Shown: in pieces, positions 7,283 through 12,981 of the stretch
Position numbering within the stretch: the stretch's first letter is position 1
Layout of the letters: every line of letters begins with the position of its first letter
Translations under genes and position numbers: made by a program
Notes under the pieces: generated by a model
What the model saw: only the letters and a program-made list of their open reading frames with translations
Told to the model about the DNA's origin: nothing
Database searches by the model: none
Assembly (NCBI GenBank): GCA_002715425.1
Contig: PAYW01000033.1
Span: 1 to 14,664 of the forward strand
Direction of reading: 5' to 3'
DNA: 14,664 nt
DNA from: Actinomycetota bacterium
GTDB taxonomy: Bacteria; Actinomycetota; Acidimicrobiia; Acidimicrobiales; UBA8592

Positions 7283-8074
7283 TTAACGTCCTTTAAATAC
7301 TGCGGATCGTCGTTCGACAAATGAGGCGACACCTTCTTTTGCATCCTCAGTAGCCATCAATTCTGCCTGGGTAGGAGCTAAGGCTTCGATACAAGCGTCA
7401 GCCCCTTCATGAACCCAACGACGGGCCGAAGCTTTCGTTTCCTGAATAGCTAATGGAGCCATTTCAGATATGCGCTGAGCAATCTCTATAGCACGATCAA
7501 GTTGCTGGCCTACAGGGACCACTTCTTGAACGATTCCAACTCTTAAAGCCTCAACAGCATCAAATTCATCACAAGTAAGCAGATGGTACATAGCATTTCC
7601 CCAGCCGCCCCGTTCTACAAACCGAAATGTCGCCCCTCCGGTAGCATGGATCCCCCTCGCAGGTTCTAGCTGAGAGAACCGACAGTCGTTTGCGGCAATA
7701 ATAATGTCTCCAGCTAATGCAACCTCTATCCCGAATGTGTAGGTGATCCCATGAACGGCTGTAACGATTGGCTTCCTGCAGCTCCTACCAAACCCAAAAG
7801 GATCTACTTTAGAATTTTCTTTTGAACTAGATCGATTATTTCTTTTCATTCTTTCTGTCCATTTTGGCAGGTCAAGACCGGCTGTGAAATGGTCACCATG
7901 GCCAAAGAGAACCCCTACACGTAAATCGTCATCTTCATCAAGTTGCGTGTAGGCAGAAACCAATTCTGCTGACATCTTTGGGGTGATTCCATTGTATTTT
8001 TCTGGGCGGTTCAACCCAATAAGAAGTATATGATCTCGTATTTCGACACTAATCGAACCTTCATCGTTACCCAT
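7283..8074 (-). CDS. Enoyl-CoA hydratase/isomerase family (crotonase) protein
   Basis: This 263-residue protein has the crotonase fold and acts on acyl-CoA thioesters in the cytoplasm. Oxyanion-hole segments are HFTAGLDL (62-69, A65) and TFGIEVALAGD (113-123, G115). Both glutamates that act as general acid/base in rat enoyl-CoA hydratase have counterparts here: E117 in GIEVAL and E137 in FSQLEPARG. Hydratase activity is therefore possible, although isomerase, dehydratase or hydrolase members look alike. The usual GGG before the first glutamate is reduced to FGI. A polar insert lies at about 74-92. The ATG at 8074 has no recognisable Shine-Dalgarno and is preceded two codons upstream by an in-frame stop, so it is the only option. 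It may be read from a leaderless or very short leader. The substrate is unknown. Confidence 0.88.
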   Translation of the reverse strand: MGNDEGSISVEIRDHILLIGLNRPEKYNGITPKMSAELVSAYTQLDEDDDLRVGVLFGHGDHFTAGLDLPKWTERMKRNNRSSSKENSKVDPFGFGRSCRKPIVTAVHGITYTFGIEVALAGDIIIAANDCRFSQLEPARGIHATGGATFRFVERGGWGNAMYHLLTCDEFDAVEALRVGIVQEVVPVGQQLDRAIEIAQRISEMAPLAIQETKASARRWVHEGADACIEALAPTQAELMATEDAKEGVASFVERRSAVFKGR

Positions 8075-8133
8075 AGGTCATGACGATAGTGCATGTTCAT
8101 CATAAGTTTTCAATTCAATCAAAACTCTTTAAC

Positions 8134-8685
8134 CTATTCTTCGCTCACGACGCGGAAGGCCCGTTGCAATAGAGGCGTTTCTTCACCAGGATCTAGTTTC
8201 TCTATTGGGGAGGTATCGTCCCAAAAGGAACCTTGGACCCCTTCATCAATCTGTGACTCGGGGAGAGGACTATCAGGAACAACCTGCAAATAGGGGTCAT
8301 CAAAGGGTTCAGAAACTAATTCCTCCACTTCAGATACGTCAATTGGCATTGGAGCATCATCTATAGGGATATCTTCGTCTATGGATTCTGGAACATCATT
8401 GATATCAGAATTCTGTTCTATTTCTGCTAGGGAAGGCTTCTTCGATTTGGTTTGGGTTTTTCCCTTCCTGCGTCGTTTCTTCGGGGCGTTTCGCTCATCA
8501 CTCAGAGCCCAACCAACAGGTACTGTCATCCTGTCAGCACAATCATTACATAGAGGAGATCCATCTTTTGCGGCTACATGATTTCCTGAGACTAACCATG
8601 CAGAGCATTCTTGAGGAACCATAAGTAAAACAGCTTCTGCTTCCTGACCGCAACTGATTCGCGTACATAACTGTGATGAAACCAC
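8134..8685 (-). CDS. DUF3499-like actinobacterial protein with acidic C-terminal tail
   Basis: This 183-residue protein is of unknown function. Residues 7-64 look like the DUF3499 domain. They contain C7-x4-C12, a central hydrophobic strand pair, C46-x2-C49 in LCNDCADR, and the characteristic VPVGWALSDER ending (55-65). The paired cysteines suggest metal binding. In the DUF3499 sequences I recall, the last ligand position is usually histidine (LCxxH); here it is cysteine. A basic linker KKRRRKGK (69-76) is followed by about 100 mostly acidic, probably disordered residues (85-183). The start is a GTG at 8685, since the codons just upstream include in-frame stops. Its ribosome-binding site is weak. 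It is divergent from the M29-like gene and lies 59 bases upstream of the crotonase gene. Confidence 0.75.
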   Translation of the reverse strand: MVSSQLCTRISCGQEAEAVLLMVPQECSAWLVSGNHVAAKDGSPLCNDCADRMTVPVGWALSDERNAPKKRRRKGKTQTKSKKPSLAEIEQNSDINDVPESIDEDIPIDDAPMPIDVSEVEELVSEPFDDPYLQVVPDSPLPESQIDEGVQGSFWDDTSPIEKLDPGEETPLLQRAFRVVSEE

Positions 8686-8826
8686 TCAAAGAACCTACAT
8701 CAAACCAAGAGAGTCCGCTTACATGATGACAAGTTTCGGACAAGGGATATGACGAAATTCGACAGTTTCGAGCCCGTTGCGTGTCTGGCAGAGCTAGTGT
8801 GGGCAAACGAAGTAGTGAAATTTGAT

Positions 8827-8831
8827 AGGAG
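8827..8831 (+). promoter_or_regulatory. Shine-Dalgarno AGGAG in front of an ATT start
   Basis: AGGAG at 8827-8831 is followed by six bases and then ATT at 8838, with a second ATT at 8841. The spacing is normal for a start at the first ATT. The frame stop TAG at 8826-8828 overlaps the Shine-Dalgarno, so translation cannot begin further upstream in this frame. Confidence 0.6.
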
Positions 8832-8837
8832 CAAAAA

Positions 8838-9836
8838 ATTATTTCCTGGCAAGCAATTGACTTATTAACCCAGCAAATCGAATTATGTAATGCTGGAGCT
8901 AGTGAAAGTGTCATCGTTATAGCTTCAGAAGATACGGACGCAGCATTACAAACAACTGTTGTAACTGCTCTTGAAAGGATTGGATGTCATGTTATTCACG
9001 TATCCTGTCTAGAATCTCAAAGCGAACTAGGACATCCTGTCCTCTCGGAAATGATAACTAGAGCTGAATTTGCCATTGATCTCGTTGGAAACCTCACTAA
9101 ATCTATTACTTCTGGCGAGCATCGAACGGATATTCGTGTCCTAACCCTGAAATGTGAAAACATTCATGAACTCAAACGACTTGTCGTTAGTTCAGGCGTT
9201 GCAAGAAGAGCCGAAGCACTCAAACGACTAGCGACATCATCGAAGGAAATTAAAATCTCATCTGGAGCAGGATCTTTCCTCACAGCTGAACTTTCTTCAG
9301 CGCAATATATTATGAAGACTGGGATTACGTCCCAGAGAGATCAGTTCGCAGAATGGCCATCAGGAATTTTCAACATTGATCTTGGTCGGCAGCAAATAAA
9401 CGGAGAGCTTTTGCTGAGCCCTGGCGATATTTTTCTCGAAACTGATCACATACTCTCAAACCCCATACATCTTGAAATAGAAAGTGGGAATCTAGTCGAA
9501 ATCCTAGGAGATTCAGCAGACGCCAACCTTATGCGAATTCACCTTGAAAATGAACCAAATGTGGATACTGCATACCAACTAAACGGTATCTCTTTGGGTT
9601 TAGCCCTCACTCGCGAGCTTCAACATGATGGCCTATCCGGCCAAGAACTCCTTCAAATGGGTCTGGATATACACCATGCTGGATGGTCTTCTGTAAATAT
9701 TGGCGGTTCAATGACACTTACACTCAAAGAAGCGACAGTCTTATTCGATGATCAAATGATTTTTGAATCGGGAGAACTAACCGGCGTTCTTCAACCTGAC
9801 CCATATGAGAAAAGTGCTGCAGGTATCAAATCCTAA
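8838..9836 (+). CDS. M29-aminopeptidase / NicX-like protein, probable ATT start
   Basis: Counted from the ATT at 8838 the protein has 332 residues. The part before the first ATG (9051, residue 72) holds a helix and a Rossmann-like strand (SVIVIASEDTDAALQTTV, then CHVIHVSCLESQ). These look like the N-terminal domain of the M29 aminopeptidase / 2,5-dihydroxypyridine 5,6-dioxygenase family, so starting at 9051 would remove it. Later blocks also fit: QFAEWPSGIF for the family's LPxGEV region, HLEIESGNLVEILG for the LTxEDGRVVxIEG region, and GWSSVNIGGS followed by KEATVLFDDQMIFESG for the C-terminal core. Several positions where the family carries acidic or histidine metal ligands look replaced (GI for GE, and no H-x-D before KEATV). 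It may therefore be non-catalytic. No ATG, GTG or TTG exists in frame between the upstream stop and 9051. Family assignment is moderate. Confidence 0.65.
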   Translation: MISWQAIDLLTQQIELCNAGASESVIVIASEDTDAALQTTVVTALERIGCHVIHVSCLESQSELGHPVLSEMITRAEFAIDLVGNLTKSITSGEHRTDIRVLTLKCENIHELKRLVVSSGVARRAEALKRLATSSKEIKISSGAGSFLTAELSSAQYIMKTGITSQRDQFAEWPSGIFNIDLGRQQINGELLLSPGDIFLETDHILSNPIHLEIESGNLVEILGDSADANLMRIHLENEPNVDTAYQLNGISLGLALTRELQHDGLSGQELLQMGLDIHHAGWSSVNIGGSMTLTLKEATVLFDDQMIFESGELTGVLQPDPYEKSAAGIKS

Positions 9837-9910
9837 TTAGAAGAACAAAATCATTTGGACCTTTTGCCTATCCTGCGATAGCGTCAAAGCTGATACAGAC
9901 GGGAGGACAA

Positions 9911-10255
9911 ATGAAAAAACTGATATCACCAGTGATAGTCTTCATGCTTATCTTTACTGCTTGCGGTGGTGATTCCGATGACTCACCTAAAGCAGAAGCT
10001 ACACCAACTGCAGTAGCTACCCAAGCAGAAACTCAAGTAGTCGAAGAACCAACGCCAACAGCAATTATTGTCGTCCCTCCGAAGGCCCCGTTAATTTACA
10101 CTGTCCAAGCTGGAGATTCTCTAGGAATTATTGCCAACAGCTTTGGTGTTCCTATCGAGGAACTAGCCGCTGAAAATGGCATCGATAATTACAACCTTAT
10201 ACAGGTAGGACAGGAATTGGTGATCCCTGAAGATGATGAAGAAGAAGAAGAATAA
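9911..10255 (+). CDS. LysM-domain lipoprotein
   Basis: This is a small secreted protein of 114 residues that probably binds peptidoglycan. The N-terminus MKKLISPVIVFMLIFTAC is a lipoprotein signal with a lipobox ending FTAC, so C18 would be lipidated and the protein anchored to the outer face of the membrane. A Thr/Pro/Ala/Glu-rich linker (about 20-58) leads to one LysM domain (62-106) with YTVQAGDSLGIIANSFGV at its start and LIQVGQELVIP at its end. The last eight residues are all Asp or Glu. The ATG is preceded by GGGAGG (9901-9906), the best Shine-Dalgarno on this strand. The 74-base gap before it may hold a promoter, but no box pair is convincing. With no catalytic domain, it is probably a wall-binding or structural factor. 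Confidence 0.88.
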   Translation: MKKLISPVIVFMLIFTACGGDSDDSPKAEATPTAVATQAETQVVEEPTPTAIIVVPPKAPLIYTVQAGDSLGIIANSFGVPIEELAAENGIDNYNLIQVGQELVIPEDDEEEEE

Positions 10256-10260
10256 AATCT

Positions 10261-10284
10261 AAAGGTTTTGCCTTTCCATAAAGG
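10261..10284 (+). promoter_or_regulatory. Mutually exclusive small hairpins in the EamA leader
   Basis: The order is AAAGG (10261-10265), CCTTT (10271-10275), AAAGG (10280-10284). The central CCTTT can pair with either AAAGG: upstream with a five-base loop, or downstream with a four-base loop. The downstream AAAGG is the best Shine-Dalgarno candidate for the EamA gene. One fold would therefore hide it and the other would free it. Alternatively, the first hairpin may simply be the weak end of the LysM transcript. Confidence 0.35.
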
Positions 10285-10292
10285 AAAAACAC

Positions 10293-11243
10293 ATCAAGCC
10301 GTTCACGCATACTAAGTGGGGAACTATTTCTGACAGGCCTAATTCAGTTTCATCAAGGGGTGACCTTCAGGTCGGCATTCTTGCCTGCAGCTTTGGATAT
10401 GTTCTTATAGCTATCGCTTCGGTTGTAACTTCACAATCCGATATCCATGGGTTAAGTATGGCGTTTTGGCGCTCTTGGATTGCTGTACCTTTTCTGGGTT
10501 TTTATGCTCTTTTCATACAGAGACAAAAATTCACATGGAAAAAATTTATTTCATGCGCCCCCGCAGGCTTATGCTTCGGATCATCTATCGGATTGTTCTT
10601 CTGGTCAACACAAGTCACCAGCCTGATTAACGCAAGTCTTATCGCAGCCCTTCAACCTCTGATCATAATCTTCTTCAGCTACTACTTTTTTTCTGAGATC
10701 CTCACCCGAAGCGATATGGGATTATCTCTTTTTGCAATCGGTGGAGCTATCACAATCGTCCTTGCAGGAGCTAGCGAAGGAAGTGGAAAAATCACCGGAG
10801 ACCTTATGGCGTTACTTGCGATAACTCTTGGCGCTTGCTATTTCGCTCTGGCTCGTAAGGCATTAGCGAAATTAGGTGTAGCAGAATTTATGACTGGTTA
10901 TTTCATCTGGTCTGGAATTATCCTCACACCGATGATGCTGATATCAGGAGCAGGTATTATGCCTCAGACTCAACGCGACCTAACTGAAATTCTGGCGGTT
11001 GCCTTTGTGCCTTTATTCGGTCACGTACTTCTTACTTTTTCCCAATTAAAAACACCTCTTAGCTTAATAGGGATACTGCAGTTGCTTGTACCTGTTACTG
11101 CAACGGTGGCTGCAGTGCTTTTCTTGGACGCTAATATTTCAGGTATAAAGGGACTCGGAATTGCAATGGTCCTTATTGCGCTCAGTGCAAGCAGCTATCT
11201 CCGACATAAACGATTCGAAAAAGAACCAGATAATCAGGATTAG
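10293..11243 (+). CDS. EamA/DMT-superfamily permease, non-canonical start
   Basis: This is a drug/metabolite-transporter-type permease with two EamA repeats of five TM helices. From the ATC at 10293 it has 316 residues. Ten hydrophobic segments can be counted, beginning with VGILACSFGYVLIAIASVV (encoded from about 10371) and followed by AFWRSWIAVPFLGFYALF. Both halves end in the usual pattern (ALQPLIIIFFSYYFFSE in the first, ILQLLVPVTATVAAVLFL in the second). The first ATG, at 10458, would delete TM1 and leave nine helices. The frame is open back to a TAA at 10260, and in that stretch no ATG, GTG or TTG occurs in frame. Candidates are ATC 10293, seven bases after AAGGA, and ATT 10326. AAGGGGTGA at 10355-10363 is a further ribosome-binding-like site, but no start codon follows it in frame. 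The start given is a best guess; the substrate is unknown. Confidence 0.75.
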   Translation: MKPFTHTKWGTISDRPNSVSSRGDLQVGILACSFGYVLIAIASVVTSQSDIHGLSMAFWRSWIAVPFLGFYALFIQRQKFTWKKFISCAPAGLCFGSSIGLFFWSTQVTSLINASLIAALQPLIIIFFSYYFFSEILTRSDMGLSLFAIGGAITIVLAGASEGSGKITGDLMALLAITLGACYFALARKALAKLGVAEFMTGYFIWSGIILTPMMLISGAGIMPQTQRDLTEILAVAFVPLFGHVLLTFSQLKTPLSLIGILQLLVPVTATVAAVLFLDANISGIKGLGIAMVLIALSASSYLRHKRFEKEPDNQD

Positions 11244-11261
11244 TTACCCGAGTCGATACTC

Positions 11262-11274
11262 CTGAGCCCCTCAG
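11262..11274 (+). terminator. Short hairpin between convergent EamA and cyclophilin genes
   Basis: CTGAG (11262-11266), loop CCC, CTCAG (11270-11274), then an AT-rich stretch with scattered T. It sits 18 bases after the EamA stop and before the cyclophilin stop. The five-pair stem and interrupted T run make it only a plausible terminator for the plus-strand gene. Confidence 0.35.
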
Positions 11275-11286
11275 AGGTTGATAATA

Positions 11287-11847
11287 TTATTCTGCTTCTT
11301 GGATTGTGACTGAATTGATGACTACGTCGGTAACTGGACGGTCTCCAGGGCCTGTAGGTACCCTTTGCATTTCCTCAGCAATCTCTAGGCCTTTAACTAC
11401 TTTCCCAAATAGAGAATATTGAGGTGGAAGTCCAACGCCACTTGCCCCAGTTACGATGAAGAATTGGCTACCGTTTGTGTCTGGACCGGCGTTCGCCATC
11501 GCGATTGAACCGATCTCATAACGACCCGGAGCGGGTAATTCATCAGCGAAACGATACCCAGGGCCTCCCCTTCCTGAACCTTCAGGGCATCCTCCTTGAC
11601 ACATAAATCCATTAATGATTCTGTGGAAAATTAAATTGTCGTAATAGTGATAACGGGCCAGAAAGACAAAATTGTTAACTGTATTAGGTGCTACTGCTGC
11701 ATCAAGATGGATAACCATTGTTCCTATAGACGTCTCCATCGTCGCTGTATACGACTTTGATGGATCTATACACATAGGTGGGGGTCCACCGAAAGATGTT
11801 TGACGCGGACTTGAACCATCAGATGCTGGACACTCAGGAGTACTCAT
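11287..11847 (-). CDS. Cyclophilin-type peptidyl-prolyl cis-trans isomerase
   Basis: This enzyme catalyses cis-trans isomerisation of peptide bonds before proline. Of 186 residues, the first 30 or so are a poorly conserved, Pro- and Ser-rich leader without a hydrophobic signal, so a cytoplasmic location is likely. The cyclophilin domain runs from about 34 to 184. Catalytic and pocket residues are visible in FHRIINGFMCQGG (R76, F81, M82, Q84) and MANAGPDTNGSQFFI (117-131). LFGKVVKGLEIAEEM follows at 146-160. Trp121 of human CypA is not conserved, and Tyr144 stands where CypA has His126; as far as I recall, many bacterial forms show similar changes. The ATG at 11847 follows an AAGGAAAGAG stretch. 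It stands alone between convergent and divergent neighbours. Confidence 0.92.
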   Translation of the reverse strand: MSTPECPASDGSSPRQTSFGGPPPMCIDPSKSYTATMETSIGTMVIHLDAAVAPNTVNNFVFLARYHYYDNLIFHRIINGFMCQGGCPEGSGRGGPGYRFADELPAPGRYEIGSIAMANAGPDTNGSQFFIVTGASGVGLPPQYSLFGKVVKGLEIAEEMQRVPTGPGDRPVTDVVINSVTIQEAE

Positions 11848-11917
11848 AGATATTCTCTTTCCTTGTAGTTACGCTCGCTCACCTTAGCATCGATATTTCT
11901 GAGGACCATCACTGGAC

Positions 11918-11923
11918 CATAAT
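11918..11923 (+). promoter_or_regulatory. -10-like CATAAT upstream of the zinc-ribbon gene
   Basis: CATAAT matches five of six bases of TATAAT and would place the transcript start about 15-20 bases before the GTG at 11947. No convincing -35 is present. It lies in the divergent gap between the cyclophilin gene and the zinc-ribbon gene. Confidence 0.3.
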
Positions 11924-11946
11924 GTAAGAGAATCTACAGTCCTATT

Positions 11947-12120
11947 GTGGTTGAAAATCGGCGCACAGGAAAGATACGAAGGATTCGTCCTGCGAGGCTT
12001 ACTGTCACGTGCAAATCTTGCGATGTAACTTGGAAAGGGAAACCAGGAGACTCTTGCTGGAACTGTGGGGATATTGAAACTATGGAAGCTCCCCCAGCCC
12101 AAATCAAAGTTGTCTCTTAG
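11947..12120 (+). CDS. Small zinc-ribbon protein (57 aa)
   Basis: This short frame reads GTG GTT GAA at the start and ends in TAG at 12118-12120. It has a strongly basic N-terminus (NRRTGKIRRIRPARL, residues 4-18), then a compact zinc ribbon. C22-x2-C25 is followed by DVTWKGKPGDS and C37-x2-C40 in CWNCG. The C-terminal tail (about 46-57) is short and unstructured. Four correctly spaced cysteines plus W29 and G41 make a chance frame unlikely. The product could bind nucleic acid or the ribosome through its basic arm, but I do not recognise the family. The start codon is uncertain. GTG 11947 is the only standard one after the in-frame TAA at 11920, and the AAGAG at 11926-11930 lies rather far upstream. 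An 89-codon frame on the other strand (11884-12153) overlaps it and looks spurious. Confidence 0.65.
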   Translation: MVENRRTGKIRRIRPARLTVTCKSCDVTWKGKPGDSCWNCGDIETMEAPPAQIKVVS

Positions 12121-12139
12121 GAAATAGCGCACAGGCGGC

Positions 12140-12173
12140 CAGTCGATGATCAAACCCCCATGATCACCGACTG
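12140..12173. repeat. Strong hairpin 1, 13-bp stem with C-rich loop
   Basis: Arms CAGTCGATGATCA (12140-12152) and TGATCACCGACTG (12161-12173) pair over 13 positions with one A-C mismatch. The loop is AACCCCCA. Read on the minus strand the mismatch becomes a G-U pair. Flanking GGC (12137-12139) and GCC (12178-12180) could extend it past a bulge. It begins 20 bases after the zinc-ribbon stop. No T run follows on either strand, so it is not a standard intrinsic terminator. Confidence 0.65.
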
Positions 12174-12191
12174 TTGAGCCACCCTATGACT

Positions 12192-12233
12192 CCAGGATGG
12201 CTGACTGCCCCCCGGTCGAATCAGCCACTCTGG
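12192..12233. repeat. Strong hairpin 2, 13-bp stem with C-rich loop
   Basis: Arms CCAGGATGGCTGA (12192-12204) and TCAGCCACTCTGG (12221-12233) pair over 13 positions with one A-C mismatch and one G-T. The 16-base loop contains CCCCCC. The arm sequence differs from hairpin 1, but the stem length, single mismatch and poly-C loop are the same. The two stand only 18 bases apart, which suggests a paired RNA or DNA structure. Confidence 0.6.
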
Positions 12234-12381
12234 AATAAAAAGATGTGTCATCCGTCACAGTACACACAATTACGGCTTAAGCCAACCATTACCTCAAAAA
12301 ACTGTATTCTGAGTTTTTGTGAAGAACTGAAACTTGAAATTTCTTTGCAGAGATTTTCCTCTAGGCTAAGAAACGACTCTC
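12234..12381 (+). promoter_or_regulatory. Gene-free leader ahead of the ABC operon, with a palindrome
   Basis: No believable gene is seen here. It holds a perfect 10-base palindrome GGCTTAAGCC (12274-12283), which could be an operator half-structure. It also holds an AT-rich hairpin, CAAAAAACT pairing with AGTTTTTG around the loop GTATTCTG (12295-12319), which could act as a weak terminator. TTGCAG (12345-12350) and the TAAGAA at about 12367 form at best a poor promoter. The promoter of the operon starting at 12382 is probably in this stretch. Confidence 0.3.
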
Positions 12382-12945
12382 ATGTTAAGTAATCTCATGC
12401 TTCCTGTTCTGGTTTGTGCCGGCTGCCTAGTCATTATTATCTTTGTCTATCTGAAGACTCAAACGAAATCAGAACGTAAGGCTTTTTCTATTCCAAAAAG
12501 TCAATCAATTAAACCTATTCGAAATGAGGGTTCAGAACCTTTAACCCCTGATTCGACCCTTACGGCTTTGGACCAAGGTCTCTCTCCTTGGCACAAATTA
12601 TTCGAAAGTGCTGTTTTGGACTTTATTGAGTTTTCAGATCGCCTTGTTAGAACGATTGATAACGGTGGGCCACTTGAAGATCTGAAAGGTATTGATGTAT
12701 TTGAAGCGATTGAGACTTTAGAGTTTCAGAGGGCAGCATCTGAGCACCCGTCACCAGAAATGGGGGCTGAGCTATCTGCATTGCTTGCAGCTGTATCTGC
12801 AAGTTTGCATGCGTATCTTCGTGGCGACACTGATCTAGCGAAACAGCAGAAATCGGTTTACTCAGAATACCGAGAGATGTGGTTCCAAAGACTTAGACAG
12901 TTTCCTCAAAATATTGATCGTATTATTCGTCTTCGACGGGCTTAG
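12382..12945 (+). CDS. Hypothetical single-TM protein with helical domain
   Basis: This 187-residue protein is one I do not recognise. It has one N-terminal TM helix (about 5-24, LMLPVLVCAGCLVIIIFVYL), then a polar, probably flexible linker (25-65). A predicted all-helical domain (about 68-187) ends in a basic tail (RIIRLRRA). The C12-A-G-C15 in the TM segment is not a convincing lipobox, because hydrophobic residues continue after it and no basic residue precedes it. The topology is probably signal-anchor; with Lys25 and further Lys/Arg after the helix, the helical domain may face the cytoplasm. The ATG at 12382 has only a weak purine-rich stretch (TAAGAA) upstream. It ends 36 bases before the ABC ATPase start and is likely the first gene of that operon, so it may be an accessory factor of the transporter. 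Confidence 0.7.
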   Translation: MLSNLMLPVLVCAGCLVIIIFVYLKTQTKSERKAFSIPKSQSIKPIRNEGSEPLTPDSTLTALDQGLSPWHKLFESAVLDFIEFSDRLVRTIDNGGPLEDLKGIDVFEAIETLEFQRAASEHPSPEMGAELSALLAAVSASLHAYLRGDTDLAKQQKSVYSEYREMWFQRLRQFPQNIDRIIRLRRA

Positions 12946-12968
12946 GCTGAGACAATAGGATTGAAAAC

Positions 12969-12973
12969 AGGAG
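12969..12973 (+). promoter_or_regulatory. Shine-Dalgarno AGGAG that sets the ABC ATPase start
   Basis: AGGAG at 12969-12973 lies eight bases before the ATG at 12982. A start at the TTG at 12961 would place this site inside the gene. Confidence 0.7.
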
Positions 12974-12981
12974 AATTACTG

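Noticed and set aside
8105..8126. AGTTTT / AAAACT hairpin after the DUF3499-like gene as a terminator
   Set aside because: It has six pairs, nearly all A-T, a ten-base loop and no T run. It is too weak to call.
8749..8868. A 39-codon plus-strand frame (ATG to TAA) overlapping the start of the M29-like gene
   Set aside because: The possible ribosome-binding site is too close to the ATG, the product has no recognisable motif, and AGGAG-ATT explains the downstream gene better. It was kept only as an alternative (frameshift or indel at the A run).
8546..8914. A 122-codon minus-strand frame covering the divergent gap
   Set aside because: It overlaps both the DUF3499-like gene and the start of the M29-like gene in other frames, and its translation looks random (many Ser, Cys and Leu without a pattern).
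11884..12153. An 89-codon minus-strand frame in the gap after the cyclophilin gene
   Set aside because: It has no motif and no good ribosome-binding site. It lies antisense to the plus-strand frame with a four-cysteine zinc ribbon, which is the better gene.
12176..12235. tRNA-like segment with GGTCGAATC
   Set aside because: The T-arm-like string lies in the loop of hairpin 2. No acceptor, D or anticodon stem can be built around it.
12174..12392. A 72-codon plus-strand frame starting at TTG
   Set aside because: It runs through hairpin 2 and the leader, has no ribosome-binding site or domain, and overlaps the start of the next gene in another frame.
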